This document shows, one piece after another, positions 15,832 through 23,852 of a stretch of 44,712 nucleotides of DNA (within the stretch, counting starts at the first letter, position 1; every line of letters starts with the position of its first letter). A program made the translations under genes and the position numbers. Origin of the DNA: Candidatus Magasanikiibacteriota bacterium (lineage in GTDB: Bacteria > Patescibacteriota > Patescibacteriia > Magasanikbacterales > UBA922); contig PBBY01000006.1 in NCBI GenBank assembly GCA_002716765.1, positions 1-44,712 of the forward strand, in the 5' to 3' direction. The notes under the pieces were generated by a model. It did not search any database, was not told where the DNA came from, and saw only the letters and a list, made by a program, of their open reading frames with translations.

Positions 15832-16968
15832 TTACAATAAGTCAGAAATACGAGCTATTTGTTTTTCCCACTGAAATTCTTCTGCCATGCGTCTTTTTCC
15901 TGCAGCACCCAATGTTTGTGCTGCATCTGGATCAGCCAAAAGCGAAATAATGCTTTTTTTAATCTGGTCATGCTGTTGATACACATCTATAACCATACCT
16001 GTTTTTTGATCTATTACCGCTTCTTCCACTCCCCCACTTTTTCCAGCAATTACGGGCAAGCCCGTTGCAGCTGCTTCTAAAAATACTAAACCAAGCCCTT
16101 CTTCTTTTCCGCGATACGGATGAGTGAGCAATACAAAAAGATCGGCCAAATAATAAAATTTCTTTACTTCATTGTGTGGAACTTCTCCTACAAAACGCAC
16201 ATTATTTTGTAAATTGTGTTGTATAATACTAGCAAAGACTTCTTTTTTCTTTGGACCATCACCAATAATAAACCACACAACATGCGGCACATCTTGTACA
16301 ATTTCTGCCATTGAGCGGACAAGATGTGAATAGCCTTTTCCATAATCAAGACGAGAGGCTGACAAAATAACCTTTTTTCCTTCAAGTGCATACACATGCC
16401 GCAACCGCTCTATTTCTTCTTTTGGCGGTGGCGTAAAAAAGTCTTTATCTGGACATGGATAGACCACACGTACTTTTTTAGATAAATGCGGTAATACCGT
16501 TAATAAACGCAATGAAAGGTTTTTACTGTTTACAATAATAGATTCTGCTTGCAAGGACACAGTTAATGCCAAAAAGCGTTTTCTTTTTTTTGCCCCGGCC
16601 GCCGCAATATCGGTCCCGTGAGAAAATATAATATATGGAATATGTAGTAACTTTTTTATGATCCAAGCAATATAACCGACTGGTAAAATATGGTGAACAT
16701 GAATCACTTCAATATGCTCTTTTTTTACAATGCGCCAAACCTGAAAAAAAAGACGTATCCATCTTGGCCATAAAAATGGTGGGAAGTAGAGATTTTTTCG
16801 TATAACTTTATATAACTTTTTTTTGTCGAAATCTTTTGCATTGTTATGTTTTGGCGCAAGCACCACAACACGCTCTGGAGAAAGCGATGAAGCGACCTGA
16901 TCAACATATGTTGCAATTCCTCCCACAATTGGTGGAAATTCCAATGTAATAATAAGCGTTCTTTTCAT
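15832..16968 (-). CDS. Glycosyltransferase family 4
   Basis: This GT-B fold transferase has 378 residues when started at ATG 16968 (MKRTLIITLEFPPIVGGIA). The track's GTG start at 17010 lies inside the flippase gene and adds residues before the family's usual first strand. Visible segments are the glycine-rich PPIVGGIATY loop, HVHHILPVG, SHGTDIAA, LSASRLDYGKGYSHLV (nucleotide-sugar binding region) and EGLGLVFLEAAATGLPVIAG (E-x7-E). This pattern is typical of capsule/O-antigen mannosyl- or GlcNAc-type transferases. It begins four bases after the flippase stop and runs almost directly into the GT2 gene. Confidence 0.86.
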   Translation of the reverse strand: MKRTLIITLEFPPIVGGIATYVDQVASSLSPERVVVLAPKHNNAKDFDKKKLYKVIRKNLYFPPFLWPRWIRLFFQVWRIVKKEHIEVIHVHHILPVGYIAWIIKKLLHIPYIIFSHGTDIAAAGAKKRKRFLALTVSLQAESIIVNSKNLSLRLLTVLPHLSKKVRVVYPCPDKDFFTPPPKEEIERLRHVYALEGKKVILSASRLDYGKGYSHLVRSMAEIVQDVPHVVWFIIGDGPKKKEVFASIIQHNLQNNVRFVGEVPHNEVKKFYYLADLFVLLTHPYRGKEEGLGLVFLEAAATGLPVIAGKSGGVEEAVIDQKTGMVIDVYQQHDQIKKSIISLLADPDAAQTLGAAGKRRMAEEFQWEKQIARISDLL

Positions 16969-16972
16969 AAAA

Positions 16973-18403
16973 TTATTGCTTAAATACTTGGCGAATAGTC
17001 GTATATTCACGTGGTTTAATTACGTGTGTACTATAAATCATTATAGGATAAATCACAATACCTATCAGAATCGCAAAAAGGAAGTGTGCCACAGTGTTTA
17101 TATACCAAACAACACCTCCCATAACTGCGGCTGATAATGTAATCTTGCTAAAAGTTGTTAGTAAATACGAATAGTTTAACGATGTAATACGAGCAACAAA
17201 CACAAAACCAATACTGCTGAGCAATACATTCCCAATAAGGGCAGAAATAGCCGCACCAGTCACACCAATTTTTGGAATAAGTATAATATTGAATACAATA
17301 TTTATGAGTAATACACTTCCGACTATTTTAGTTTGTGTGGTCTGCCTATTACACGCATTAAGTAATGCACCAATCGGAAAACTAATAAAGGAAAAAATAA
17401 TGCTCGATATTAATACCTGCAACGGCACAACTGCACCTGCGTACTCACTAGTATACAACAAAAGAATTATATCAGATGACAGAATACCAATACCAACCGC
17501 AATCGGAAACGCAATAAGGAGTAAATATGTTATAGTATACTCAAATGTACGCGCGAGCTTTTTATTATCTTGTACAAAATAAGCACTAAATCGTGGATAT
17601 ACTGTCGCAATAAGCGCAATAGGAATAAACTGAAACGCAAAGGCTATTTTATATGGGATAGCGTATAAACCAACCGCAATATCTCCGAGTATCCGTGATA
17701 ACAGCATTGAGTCAATGTACGAATATACGCGCGCAAAAATTCCTGCCAAAGCAAATGGAACAGCAATACGAAACAAGTAGACAAAAATTTTCTTATTCCA
17801 TTGTGGCACAAACCGTATATAATATTTTTTGTATAATATCCAACAAACAAAACAAGCATTCAGTACACTTGGTATAGTAAATGCCAAAATAAGATATATA
17901 AGCGGCAATTTAAATAACAAAAAGCTTATTCCCATAATTAAGGTGAGTATTTGACTACACACAATACCAACTGCTTCAAAACGTAAATCACCTAAAGCAC
18001 GTAATATGCCGTACATGGTAATATGAAAAGAGTCAAAAATCATGGTAATTCCGGCCAAATACACTAACTGCCTTGTTTGATCTGGATATCCAAGTCCTTT
18101 TATGGTTATCACCACAGCAATATATACAAGCGTGGCTAAAACCAGTTTAGTAGAAACAATAGTAGAAAAGTACGCTTGAATTTTTTCTCGCATTTTTGCC
18201 CCTTCTCTGATTAATACATTTGTAACACCTAAATCTATAAAAATAACAAAAATAGCAACAAAAGACAGGGAAAAGAAGTATTTCCCCAAATCTTCTGCAC
18301 CAACCATTCGTGCAATAAGCGTAAAATAGAAAAAAGCCACCACCTTTTGCCCGATTGATGCAAGAGTCATAATACTGGTATTTTTTGCAATGGATTGAGT
18401 CAT
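16973..18403 (-). CDS. Wzx-type polysaccharide flippase
   Basis: This 476-residue multi-span membrane protein of the MOP exporter superfamily (Wzx/RfbX/MurJ relatives) flips lipid-linked sugar repeat units across the inner membrane. The N-terminal signature SIAKNTSIMTLASIGQKVVAFFYF and the following ARMVGAEDLGKYFFSLSF are typical of the polysaccharide_synt family, and about 12-14 hydrophobic helices run to the C-terminus. With the wzy-like gene and several GTs it completes the core of a Wzx/Wzy pathway; no Wzz or export outer-membrane gene is seen, consistent with a CPR envelope. It is the first gene of the leftward operon, with an extended -10 promoter 43 bases upstream. Confidence 0.88.
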   Translation of the reverse strand: MTQSIAKNTSIMTLASIGQKVVAFFYFTLIARMVGAEDLGKYFFSLSFVAIFVIFIDLGVTNVLIREGAKMREKIQAYFSTIVSTKLVLATLVYIAVVITIKGLGYPDQTRQLVYLAGITMIFDSFHITMYGILRALGDLRFEAVGIVCSQILTLIMGISFLLFKLPLIYLILAFTIPSVLNACFVCWILYKKYYIRFVPQWNKKIFVYLFRIAVPFALAGIFARVYSYIDSMLLSRILGDIAVGLYAIPYKIAFAFQFIPIALIATVYPRFSAYFVQDNKKLARTFEYTITYLLLIAFPIAVGIGILSSDIILLLYTSEYAGAVVPLQVLISSIIFSFISFPIGALLNACNRQTTQTKIVGSVLLINIVFNIILIPKIGVTGAAISALIGNVLLSSIGFVFVARITSLNYSYLLTTFSKITLSAAVMGGVVWYINTVAHFLFAILIGIVIYPIMIYSTHVIKPREYTTIRQVFKQ

Positions 18404-18445
18404 ATATACCTAATGATACGCAAAATATGAATATATTTCAATGGA

Positions 18446-18451
18446 AGTATA
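18446..18451 (-). promoter_or_regulatory. Extended -10 element for the flippase operon
   Basis: Minus-strand TGGTATACT places a TATACT -10 box at 18451-18446 with an upstream TG. No good -35 is found at 16-18 bases, as is usual for extended -10 promoters. The start site would be near 18439, giving a leader of about 36 bases. The same TGGTATACT occurs on the plus strand in the rny promoter about 50 bases away. Confidence 0.5.
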
Positions 18452-18475
18452 CCACAAAATGACTCATATTTTATA

Positions 18476-18504
18476 TTGACAAACAGCATACCGCATGGTA
18501 TACT
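18476..18504 (+). promoter_or_regulatory. Strong promoter of rny
   Basis: TTGACA (18476-18481), a 17-base spacer and TATACT (18499-18504), with TGG before the -10, match the sigma-70 consensus almost perfectly. The predicted start near 18511 leaves an untranslated leader of about 220 bases before rny, by far the longest leader in the window. Confidence 0.8.
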
Positions 18505-18510
18505 CTAAAT

Positions 18511-18732
18511 AGATAACTTTATTCACAACATAGGATTTTTAACCAGAGAAGACACGAACAAACTATTACCCGTAATATTTTATGCCGTATTATTTAAATA
18601 CTTATTCTACACAGTATTCCTATAACAAAAATACTACTATTTTTTTGTTTTTATAATACTTTTTTTATTATTCGAGTAATTTTCAGATCATAAGGTTAAT
18701 CATTCCTATACGTTTTATTATAGGATTTTTTT
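18511..18732 (+). promoter_or_regulatory. Long rny leader with SD-sequestering hairpin
   Basis: This fills the 329-base gap between the divergent flippase and rny genes. Directly before the rny ATG, TCCTATA (18704-18710) and TATAGGA (18719-18725) form a perfect 7-bp hairpin with an 8-base loop, followed by seven T and then ATG. The AGGA of the hairpin is the only SD-like site for rny. A second ATAGGA (18530-18535) and a second TCCTAT (18618-18623) lie upstream, so alternative pairings are possible. A 24-codon ORF (MPYYLNTYSTQ, 18582-18656) lies between them; it has no SD and may be chance. Regulation by RNA structure is inference. Confidence 0.55.
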
Positions 18733-20247
18733 ATGGAAATATTATTACCCATTCTTGCGGCAGCAATTGGTATTTATGTGGGGTACATATGGAGAAAACA
18801 AACCGCACAAGCAAAAGCAAACTCAATAGAGGCGCTTGCGGAAAAAAGACTCATTGAGGTAAAAAACAAAGAGCAAAATATTATACTAAAAGCAAAAGAA
18901 CAAGCAATACAAACCATCGATGAAGCAAAAAAAGAAGAAGAAGCCAGAAGAAAAGACATAGAAAATACACGAAAACGGCTCGAAAACCGCGAAAGTTTAT
19001 TTGATAAAAAAATAATTGACTTTGATAACAGAAAGGTAAAACTGGAAGAAAAAGCAAAGCAAATTCAAGATATTAAGGTAAAAATAGATGAGGCACATAA
19101 TGCGGCAATAAAAAAACTTGAAGAGGTGGCGAATTATTCGAAAGACGAAGCAAAAGCTGTATTATTAGAAAAGGTAGAAGAAGAGTCAAAAGACGATCTA
19201 CTTAATTTTAAAATGAAGCTGGACCAACGTACTCGTGAAGAAATTGAGGAAAAAGCAAAGAGTGTTATTGTTGGTTGTATGCAAAGAACGGCTTGTAACC
19301 ACGCGGCAGAAACAACCGGAACTATGTTTACCTTACCAAGCGAAGAAATGAAAGGAAGGATTATTGGTAAAGAAGGGCGAAATATTAAAACTATCGAAAA
19401 AATGACTGGGTGTGAACTTATTATAGACGAAACACCAGAAATGTTAGTCATTTCAAGTTTTTCCCCAATCCGCAGAAAAGTGTGTCAACTTGCACTAGAG
19501 AAACTCATCACCGATGGCCGAATCCAGCCAGCAAAAATAGAAGAATACATAGACGCAGCAAAAAAAGATTTAGCCGTTGATTTACGAAAGAGTGGTGAAG
19601 CAGCATTGCAAAAAATGGGTATTATAGGTATGGACCCTAAACTAGTTTCTATTGTTGGTCGCCTAAAATACCGCACCAGTTACGGACAAAACGTCTTAAA
19701 CCACAGTATTGAAGTAGGGTATTTGGCCGGACTTATGGCAGAAGAAGTTGGTATGGACCCAGCAAAAGCAAGAAAAGGTGGTTTTTTCCACGACATTGGA
19801 AAAGCGATAGACCACGAAACCCAAGGATCTCACACAGAAATTGGTCATACCATTTTAAAGAAATTTAATGTAGACAATGACACAGCCGAAGTAGCACTTA
19901 CCCATCACGACACCAACCCACCGCTTCTTCTTACAAAACTGTGTATGGCTGCTGACGCTATTTCCGCTTCTCGAGTTGGTGCTAGACGAGACACTTTCGA
20001 ACAATATGTTGCCCGCTTAGAAGAATTAGAAGGAACAGCAAAAGATTTTCCTGGTGTAGACAAGGTTTACGCTATTCAGGCTGGAAGAGAGATTAGAATT
20101 TTCGTTAATCCAAAAGATATCGATGACTACCAATCATATACATTGGCCAAAGATATTGCTAGAAAAATAGAAAGTGAATTGCAATATCCAGGAGAAATCA
20201 AAGTAAATGTCATAAGAGAATCACGAACCATAGAATACGCAAGATAA
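18733..20247 (+). CDS. rny: Ribonuclease Y
   Basis: RNase Y is a membrane-anchored endoribonuclease that initiates mRNA decay. The 504-residue product has the full domain order. An N-terminal transmembrane helix (about residues 3-19, LLPILAAAIGIYVGYIW) is followed by a long Lys/Glu-rich coiled coil (about 25-190). A KH RNA-binding domain has its GxxG loop in GRIIGKEGRNIKTIE (about 212-226). The HD phosphohydrolase domain contains NHSIEVGYLAG and FFHDIGKAID with the metal-binding His-Asp pair, and later THHDTNPP. The only SD-like sequence lies within a hairpin just upstream. It is a single-gene transcript bounded by a strong promoter and a terminator. Confidence 0.97.
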   Translation: MEILLPILAAAIGIYVGYIWRKQTAQAKANSIEALAEKRLIEVKNKEQNIILKAKEQAIQTIDEAKKEEEARRKDIENTRKRLENRESLFDKKIIDFDNRKVKLEEKAKQIQDIKVKIDEAHNAAIKKLEEVANYSKDEAKAVLLEKVEEESKDDLLNFKMKLDQRTREEIEEKAKSVIVGCMQRTACNHAAETTGTMFTLPSEEMKGRIIGKEGRNIKTIEKMTGCELIIDETPEMLVISSFSPIRRKVCQLALEKLITDGRIQPAKIEEYIDAAKKDLAVDLRKSGEAALQKMGIIGMDPKLVSIVGRLKYRTSYGQNVLNHSIEVGYLAGLMAEEVGMDPAKARKGGFFHDIGKAIDHETQGSHTEIGHTILKKFNVDNDTAEVALTHHDTNPPLLLTKLCMAADAISASRVGARRDTFEQYVARLEELEGTAKDFPGVDKVYAIQAGREIRIFVNPKDIDDYQSYTLAKDIARKIESELQYPGEIKVNVIRESRTIEYAR

Positions 20248-20248
20248 C

Positions 20249-20281
20249 AAAAAAACCTCCACATTTATTGGGAGGTTTTTT
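20249..20281 (+). terminator. Intrinsic terminator after rny
   Basis: CCTCC (20256-20260) pairs with GGAGG (20271-20275) around a 10-base loop, extended by A-run/T-run pairing, and is followed by a T tract. It begins two bases after the rny stop. The flanking A-run on the left means it could also act on the other strand. Confidence 0.85.
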
Positions 20282-20310
20282 ATTCATCAACAACTTAAAA
20301 AATAGCTTTG

Positions 20311-20339
20311 TTGACACTAGTTTATAAATATCGTACAAT
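20311..20339 (+). promoter_or_regulatory. Promoter of the HU gene
   Basis: TTGACA (20311-20316), a 17-base spacer and TACAAT (20334-20339) give a near-consensus sigma-70-type promoter. The start site would be near 20346, leaving a leader of about 25 bases before the ATG at 20371. Confidence 0.75.
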
Positions 20340-20370
20340 AGAAATACTATTATATACATAATACACTTCT

Positions 20371-20706
20371 ATGAACAAAGCAGCACTTGCACAAGCCATA
20401 GCAGATCGCATTAACATCTCAAAAAAAGATGCAGAAGATATGGTAGGTGCATTCGTTGACATCACTATAACAGAATTACAAAATGGCGGTAGCGTAAACA
20501 TAGCCGGTTTTGGCCAGTTTAGTGCCAAAACACGCGCAGGAAGAATTGGTGTAAACCCACAAAACCCATCAGAAAAAATCACCATACCTCCAGTAGTCGT
20601 ACCAAAATTTAAAGCAGGAAAGGCGCTCAAAGATTCTCTTAAAGGAAAACGAGATGCACCACCAGCTTTTCCTTCTCCTTCACAATCTCCTTGGCACACA
20701 TTGTAA
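20371..20706 (+). CDS. HU family DNA-binding protein with short Pro-rich tail
   Basis: This is a nucleoid-associated histone-like protein that binds and bends DNA as a dimer. The first 90 or so residues are standard HU: MNKAALAQAIADR, the dimer helices, GFGQFSAKTRAGRIGVNP (start of the DNA-binding arm, NPQNP being the intercalating-Pro region) and FKAGKALKDSLKG. The 111-residue protein is longer than the usual 90 or so because of a C-terminal tail, KRDAPPAFPSPSQSPWHTL, that is Pro/Ser-rich. It stands alone, with its own promoter and terminator. HU versus IHF cannot be separated with certainty, but the single-copy context favours HU. Confidence 0.93.
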   Translation: MNKAALAQAIADRINISKKDAEDMVGAFVDITITELQNGGSVNIAGFGQFSAKTRAGRIGVNPQNPSEKITIPPVVVPKFKAGKALKDSLKGKRDAPPAFPSPSQSPWHTL

Positions 20707-20713
20707 AACACAT

Positions 20714-20742
20714 AAAAACCAGCAATAAATGTTGGTTTTTTT
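20714..20742 (+). terminator. Intrinsic terminator after HU gene
   Basis: AAAAACCAGC pairs with GTTGGTTTTT around AATAAAT (one G-T pair), ending in a T run. It lies eight bases after the HU stop, and its T-run ends one base before the -35 box of the tRNA promoter. Confidence 0.8.
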
Positions 20743-20743
20743 A

Positions 20744-20772
20744 TTGACAAGGACCCTTGTTTTATATATACT
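20744..20772 (+). promoter_or_regulatory. tRNA operon promoter
   Basis: TTGACA (20744-20749), a 17-base spacer and TATACT (20767-20772) sit 15 bases upstream of the first tRNA base, a spacing typical for stable-RNA promoters. The intervening sequence is GC-poor except for GGACCC. Confidence 0.8.
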
Positions 20773-20787
20773 ATTACCACTAGAAAT

Positions 20788-20859
20788 GTCGCCTTCGTCT
20801 AGTGGTTAGGACACCGGGTTCTCATCCCGGCAACAGGGGTTCGATTCCCCTAGGCGATA
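20788..20859 (+). tRNA. tRNA-Glu (anticodon CTC)
   Basis: This 72-base cloverleaf was folded by hand. Acceptor GTCGCCT pairs with AGGCGAT (G1-U72 wobble), D stem GTCT with GGAC, and anticodon stem CCGGG with CCCGG around TTCTCAT, giving anticodon CTC. The T stem AGGGG/CCCCT has loop TTCGATT. The discriminator base is A and CCA is not encoded, so a CCA-adding enzyme is needed. It reads GAG codons. Confidence 0.95.
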
Positions 20860-20864
20860 CACAT

Positions 20865-20938
20865 GTCAAGGTAGCTCAGATGGTTAGAGCGTCGGATTCA
20901 TAACCCGGAGGTCGGGAGTTCAATTCTCCCCCTTGACA
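20865..20938 (+). tRNA. tRNA-Met (anticodon CAT, elongator type)
   Basis: This 74-base cloverleaf has acceptor GTCAAGG/CCTTGAC fully paired, D stem GCTC/GAGC, anticodon loop TTCATAA, and T stem GGGAG/CTCCC with loop TTCAATT. The G1-C72 pair argues against the initiator tRNA. The anticodon stem TCGGA/CCCGG has an A31-C39 mismatch and a U27-G43 wobble. A lysidine-modified tRNA-Ile2 also has anticodon CAT and is not ruled out. CCA is not encoded. It lies five bases after tRNA-Glu on the same transcript. Confidence 0.9.
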
Positions 20939-20942
20939 CAAC

Positions 20943-20970
20943 AAAAAACACCATAACATTGGTGTTTTTT
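20943..20970. terminator. Bidirectional terminator between tRNAs and ftsI
   Basis: AAAAAACACCA (20943-20953) pairs with TGGTGTTTTTT (20960-20970) around a 6-base loop. The A-run and T-run make it usable for the rightward tRNA transcript and for the leftward ftsI transcript, which ends at 20983. Confidence 0.85.
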
Positions 20971-20982
20971 ATATACTCATAA

Positions 20983-22764
20983 TTACCGCAATGGTGCCAC
21001 GCCATAATAATCTAAAATAAACCTTGCCACTTTTCCAAATGTTGGCGCAGCAGTAGACGAAGAAAACCGCCTCTTTGGGTTTTCAAATTTCACTACCATA
21101 ACAAAAGCAGGGTTATCTACCGGCGCAAATCCAATAAATGAATGATTATATTTATCGCTATACCCCCCTCTTTCGGCAATTTGTGCTGTTCCAGTTTTTC
21201 CCGCAACATAATAACCAGGGACTCGTGCACCAGCAGCATGACCGCTATCCACCACACTCACCATCATGCCAGCTGTAAGAGACGCTGCCCTTTGCGATAA
21301 CACCCGACGTAATTCTTTACTTTTTGTTCGGTCAATCTTTCCGTTTATATGTCGTATTTCTTGTATAACATATGGTTTCATAAGTAGACCACCATTTGCA
21401 ATAGCACTAAAGGCACTTGCCATTTGTAATGGTGTTGCCGTGATTCCTTGCCCAAAAGACGCGGTCGCGGCATAACAATCTATTGCGTCTCCTTTATTCT
21501 TATACAAACTATCTATAACCCCAGACACTTCGCTGTCGAGTGCAATACCGGCTTTTATCCCAAAGCCAAATTGTTCCACATAATCACGAAATAATTCTTT
21601 TCGTAATTGCTGCGCAACATAGACCATACCTGTATTAATAGACTTTTCTAACACCCCTGTTATAGTTTGATCTTTATACACCTTATGATCTGCATTTCTT
21701 ATTCGGGTTTCACACACATCATCAACAAATCCTTTGTCATAAAACACCGAGTTTGGTGAAATAAGCTCTTCATTAATAGCTGCAGCCATAGTGATTGGTT
21801 TAAAAATTGACCCCGGTTCGTATGGCGTAAAAATAGTTGCATTATTATAGGTTTGAATTGTTTCTACCTTTCCATAACTATTTGGATCAAAATCAGGCAG
21901 GCTACACATGGCGCGTATTGCACCACTTTTTGGATCCATTATAAGTAGTGACGCACTTTCTGCCTCATACTCTTTCATTGATTCTTGTAATATCTGACAT
22001 GCTTTATATTGTATGGTCCTGTCTATGGTTAATAATATGTCGGCACCATCTTCTGCTGACTCAAATACTTTTCCTGCCGAAAGCACTACCCCGCCTTTTC
22101 CACCACGCAACCCCTCCAAAAAACCAGCAGTTCCTGCAAGCTCTTTATTCCAATACCCTTCTGCACCATATCTTCCTATATTTTGCCCATCGGTGTCTTT
22201 TCCTAGAAACCCAACTGTTTGGGCTGCTAATGTTTTTTCTGGATAAAATCGTTTTGCACTTCGCACAAAATGAATACCAGTTAATTCTTTTTCTTCTATT
22301 TGTAGCTTTACCTCTTCTGGTAAATCTTTTTCAATTGGCTCATACGGATCATCGCGTTTATTTAGCTTATAATATAGCGCCAACTTTTCCTCATCGGTAT
22401 ACCCAAAAATTTCTGCCAACCCTATGGCTGATTTTTCTGCGGTATTATCATCTTGAATTTCTTTTGTGTTTGCATATACCAGAAACACATCTCTATTCAT
22501 CGCAATCGGTAATTCCTCGCCATTTCGTGAGTCTTGTACGTAAATTGCCCCTCGTTTTGGGTTGAGTTGTGCAAATAATTCGTGAGACCCCGATGCTAAT
22601 TGCGCATAAAATCCATGATATATAACCATAAGAAAAAAGAGTCGCACCATTATAATAGCAGCAACAACAAGAATGCCCCAATATACTCCGCGAATACGAA
22701 AATCGATACTATCCCCTTCTTTCTCTACAGAGCATATTTGTTTCTTTTTTCTTGCATGAATCAT
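20983..22764 (-). CDS. ftsI: Class B penicillin-binding protein (FtsI/PBP2B type)
   Basis: This is a peptidoglycan D,D-transpeptidase, likely the septal enzyme. With ATG 22764 (MIHARKKKQ) it has 593 residues; the track's GTG start at 22806 overlaps pilT. A short basic cytoplasmic tail precedes one transmembrane helix (about 28-49). A dimerisation/pedestal domain follows, with NPKRGAIYVQD and GYWNKELAGTAGFLEGLRG. The transpeptidase domain has S319-IFK (SxxK), SIN at 375-377 (SxN) and KTG at 523-525, plus TASFGQGITATPLQMA. No PASTA domain is present. It follows pilT by 13 bases and ends 12 bases before a bidirectional terminator. An elongation PBP2 is less likely but possible. Confidence 0.9.
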   Translation of the reverse strand: MIHARKKKQICSVEKEGDSIDFRIRGVYWGILVVAAIIMVRLFFLMVIYHGFYAQLASGSHELFAQLNPKRGAIYVQDSRNGEELPIAMNRDVFLVYANTKEIQDDNTAEKSAIGLAEIFGYTDEEKLALYYKLNKRDDPYEPIEKDLPEEVKLQIEEKELTGIHFVRSAKRFYPEKTLAAQTVGFLGKDTDGQNIGRYGAEGYWNKELAGTAGFLEGLRGGKGGVVLSAGKVFESAEDGADILLTIDRTIQYKACQILQESMKEYEAESASLLIMDPKSGAIRAMCSLPDFDPNSYGKVETIQTYNNATIFTPYEPGSIFKPITMAAAINEELISPNSVFYDKGFVDDVCETRIRNADHKVYKDQTITGVLEKSINTGMVYVAQQLRKELFRDYVEQFGFGIKAGIALDSEVSGVIDSLYKNKGDAIDCYAATASFGQGITATPLQMASAFSAIANGGLLMKPYVIQEIRHINGKIDRTKSKELRRVLSQRAASLTAGMMVSVVDSGHAAGARVPGYYVAGKTGTAQIAERGGYSDKYNHSFIGFAPVDNPAFVMVVKFENPKRRFSSSTAAPTFGKVARFILDYYGVAPLR

Positions 22765-22777
22765 AAATATAAGAAGG

Positions 22778-23800
22778 CTAGCCAAGTAAGGATTTGTCTG
22801 AAACACTTTCTTTATCTACGACCCCCTCTTTCACTAATTTTTCTACCGCTTTTTTCATAGGCACCATTCCTTCTTCTGACCCAGTTTGCATAACACTATG
22901 TAATTGCGCAATAGCATTTTGCCGAATAATATTTGCTGCAGCCGGTGTGTTTATTAATATCTCTCTTGCTGCCACACGTTTACCATCGACAGATGGAAGC
23001 AGGTGTTGTGCAACCACACCACGAAGAACTGATGCAAGCTGAATAAGTATTTGTTTTTGTTTTGGCCCATCAAATACATCTACTATTCTTTCTACTGCTT
23101 CTGGCGCACTTGCGGTATGTAATGTAGAAAACACCAAATGCCCTGTTTCTGCGGCAGTAAGCGCCGTTGCTATGGTTTCCGGATCTCGCATTTCTCCTAT
23201 AAGGATAATATCCGGATCTTGTCGAAGTACATGCTTTAATGCTAAATCAAAAGAATGTGTGTCGGTTCCGATTTCTCTTTGCTCTATCAGACTCTGTTTA
23301 CTTTCAAATACAAACTCAATAGGATCTTCTATAGTTATTATATGCGATTTTCTTGTCCTATTAATTTGATCAATAAGACATGCCAACGTTGTAGATTTTC
23401 CATGTCCGGTTGGCCCAACAACCAATACCAATCCCTGCTCTAGTGTAATAAAATCATGTAATTGCGTTTCAAGCGTAATATCTTCTGGGCTTGGGATATT
23501 TTTTGGAATCAATCTTGCAGATAATCCAAACCCGCCCTCTTGTTTGTGTACATTCACACGAAATCGTACACCATTATGCGCGTAACCAAAATCTAATTCA
23601 AAATGCTTTAGGAATGTTGCATATTGTTGTTCTGAAACAATAGACTGTATTTCTTTTTCTACATACGCTGCATCTAAAACATCTTCTGTGACTGGCGTCA
23701 GCACACCATGAATACGAATCATAGGTTTTTCTCCAGAAACCACATGCAAATCCGAAGCTTTTTTTGTAATTGCTTCATTAAAATAATCAGTAATTGTCAT
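22778..23800 (-). CDS. pilT: Type IV pilus retraction ATPase PilT
   Basis: This hexameric cytoplasmic ATPase disassembles type IV pili. The 340-residue product has an N-terminal PAS-like half (ITKKASDLHVVSGEKP) and a RecA-like half. The latter has Walker A GPTGHGKST (129-137), the Asp box ITIEDPIEF, Walker B DPDIILIGEMRD (about 195-206), and the His box FSTLHTASAPEAVERI. The C-terminal NIIRQNAIAQLHSVMQTG corresponds to the AIRNLIRE region that distinguishes PilT from PilB. No pilin or PilB gene is in the window. It is transcribed away from folD from a close divergent promoter and is followed by ftsI. Confidence 0.95.
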   Translation of the reverse strand: MTITDYFNEAITKKASDLHVVSGEKPMIRIHGVLTPVTEDVLDAAYVEKEIQSIVSEQQYATFLKHFELDFGYAHNGVRFRVNVHKQEGGFGLSARLIPKNIPSPEDITLETQLHDFITLEQGLVLVVGPTGHGKSTTLACLIDQINRTRKSHIITIEDPIEFVFESKQSLIEQREIGTDTHSFDLALKHVLRQDPDIILIGEMRDPETIATALTAAETGHLVFSTLHTASAPEAVERIVDVFDGPKQKQILIQLASVLRGVVAQHLLPSVDGKRVAAREILINTPAAANIIRQNAIAQLHSVMQTGSEEGMVPMKKAVEKLVKEGVVDKESVSDKSLLG

Positions 23801-23821
23801 ACATATATTGTTAGTACTTCT

Positions 23822-23850
23822 ATTGTAACACAGGCAATACGCACAAACAA
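23822..23850 (-). promoter_or_regulatory. Promoter of pilT-ftsI
   Basis: Minus-strand TTGTTT (23850-23845), a 17-base spacer and TACAAT (23827-23822), with TGT before the -10 (extended). The start site would be near 23815, 15 bases before the pilT ATG. Confidence 0.6.
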
Positions 23851-23852
23851 TA

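Noticed and set aside
22765-22806. GTG start of the ftsI ORF at 22806
   Set aside because: It overlaps the end of pilT, and the extra residues are hydrophobic and unlike the short basic cytoplasmic tail expected before the membrane helix. ATG 22764 is preferred, although neither start has an SD.
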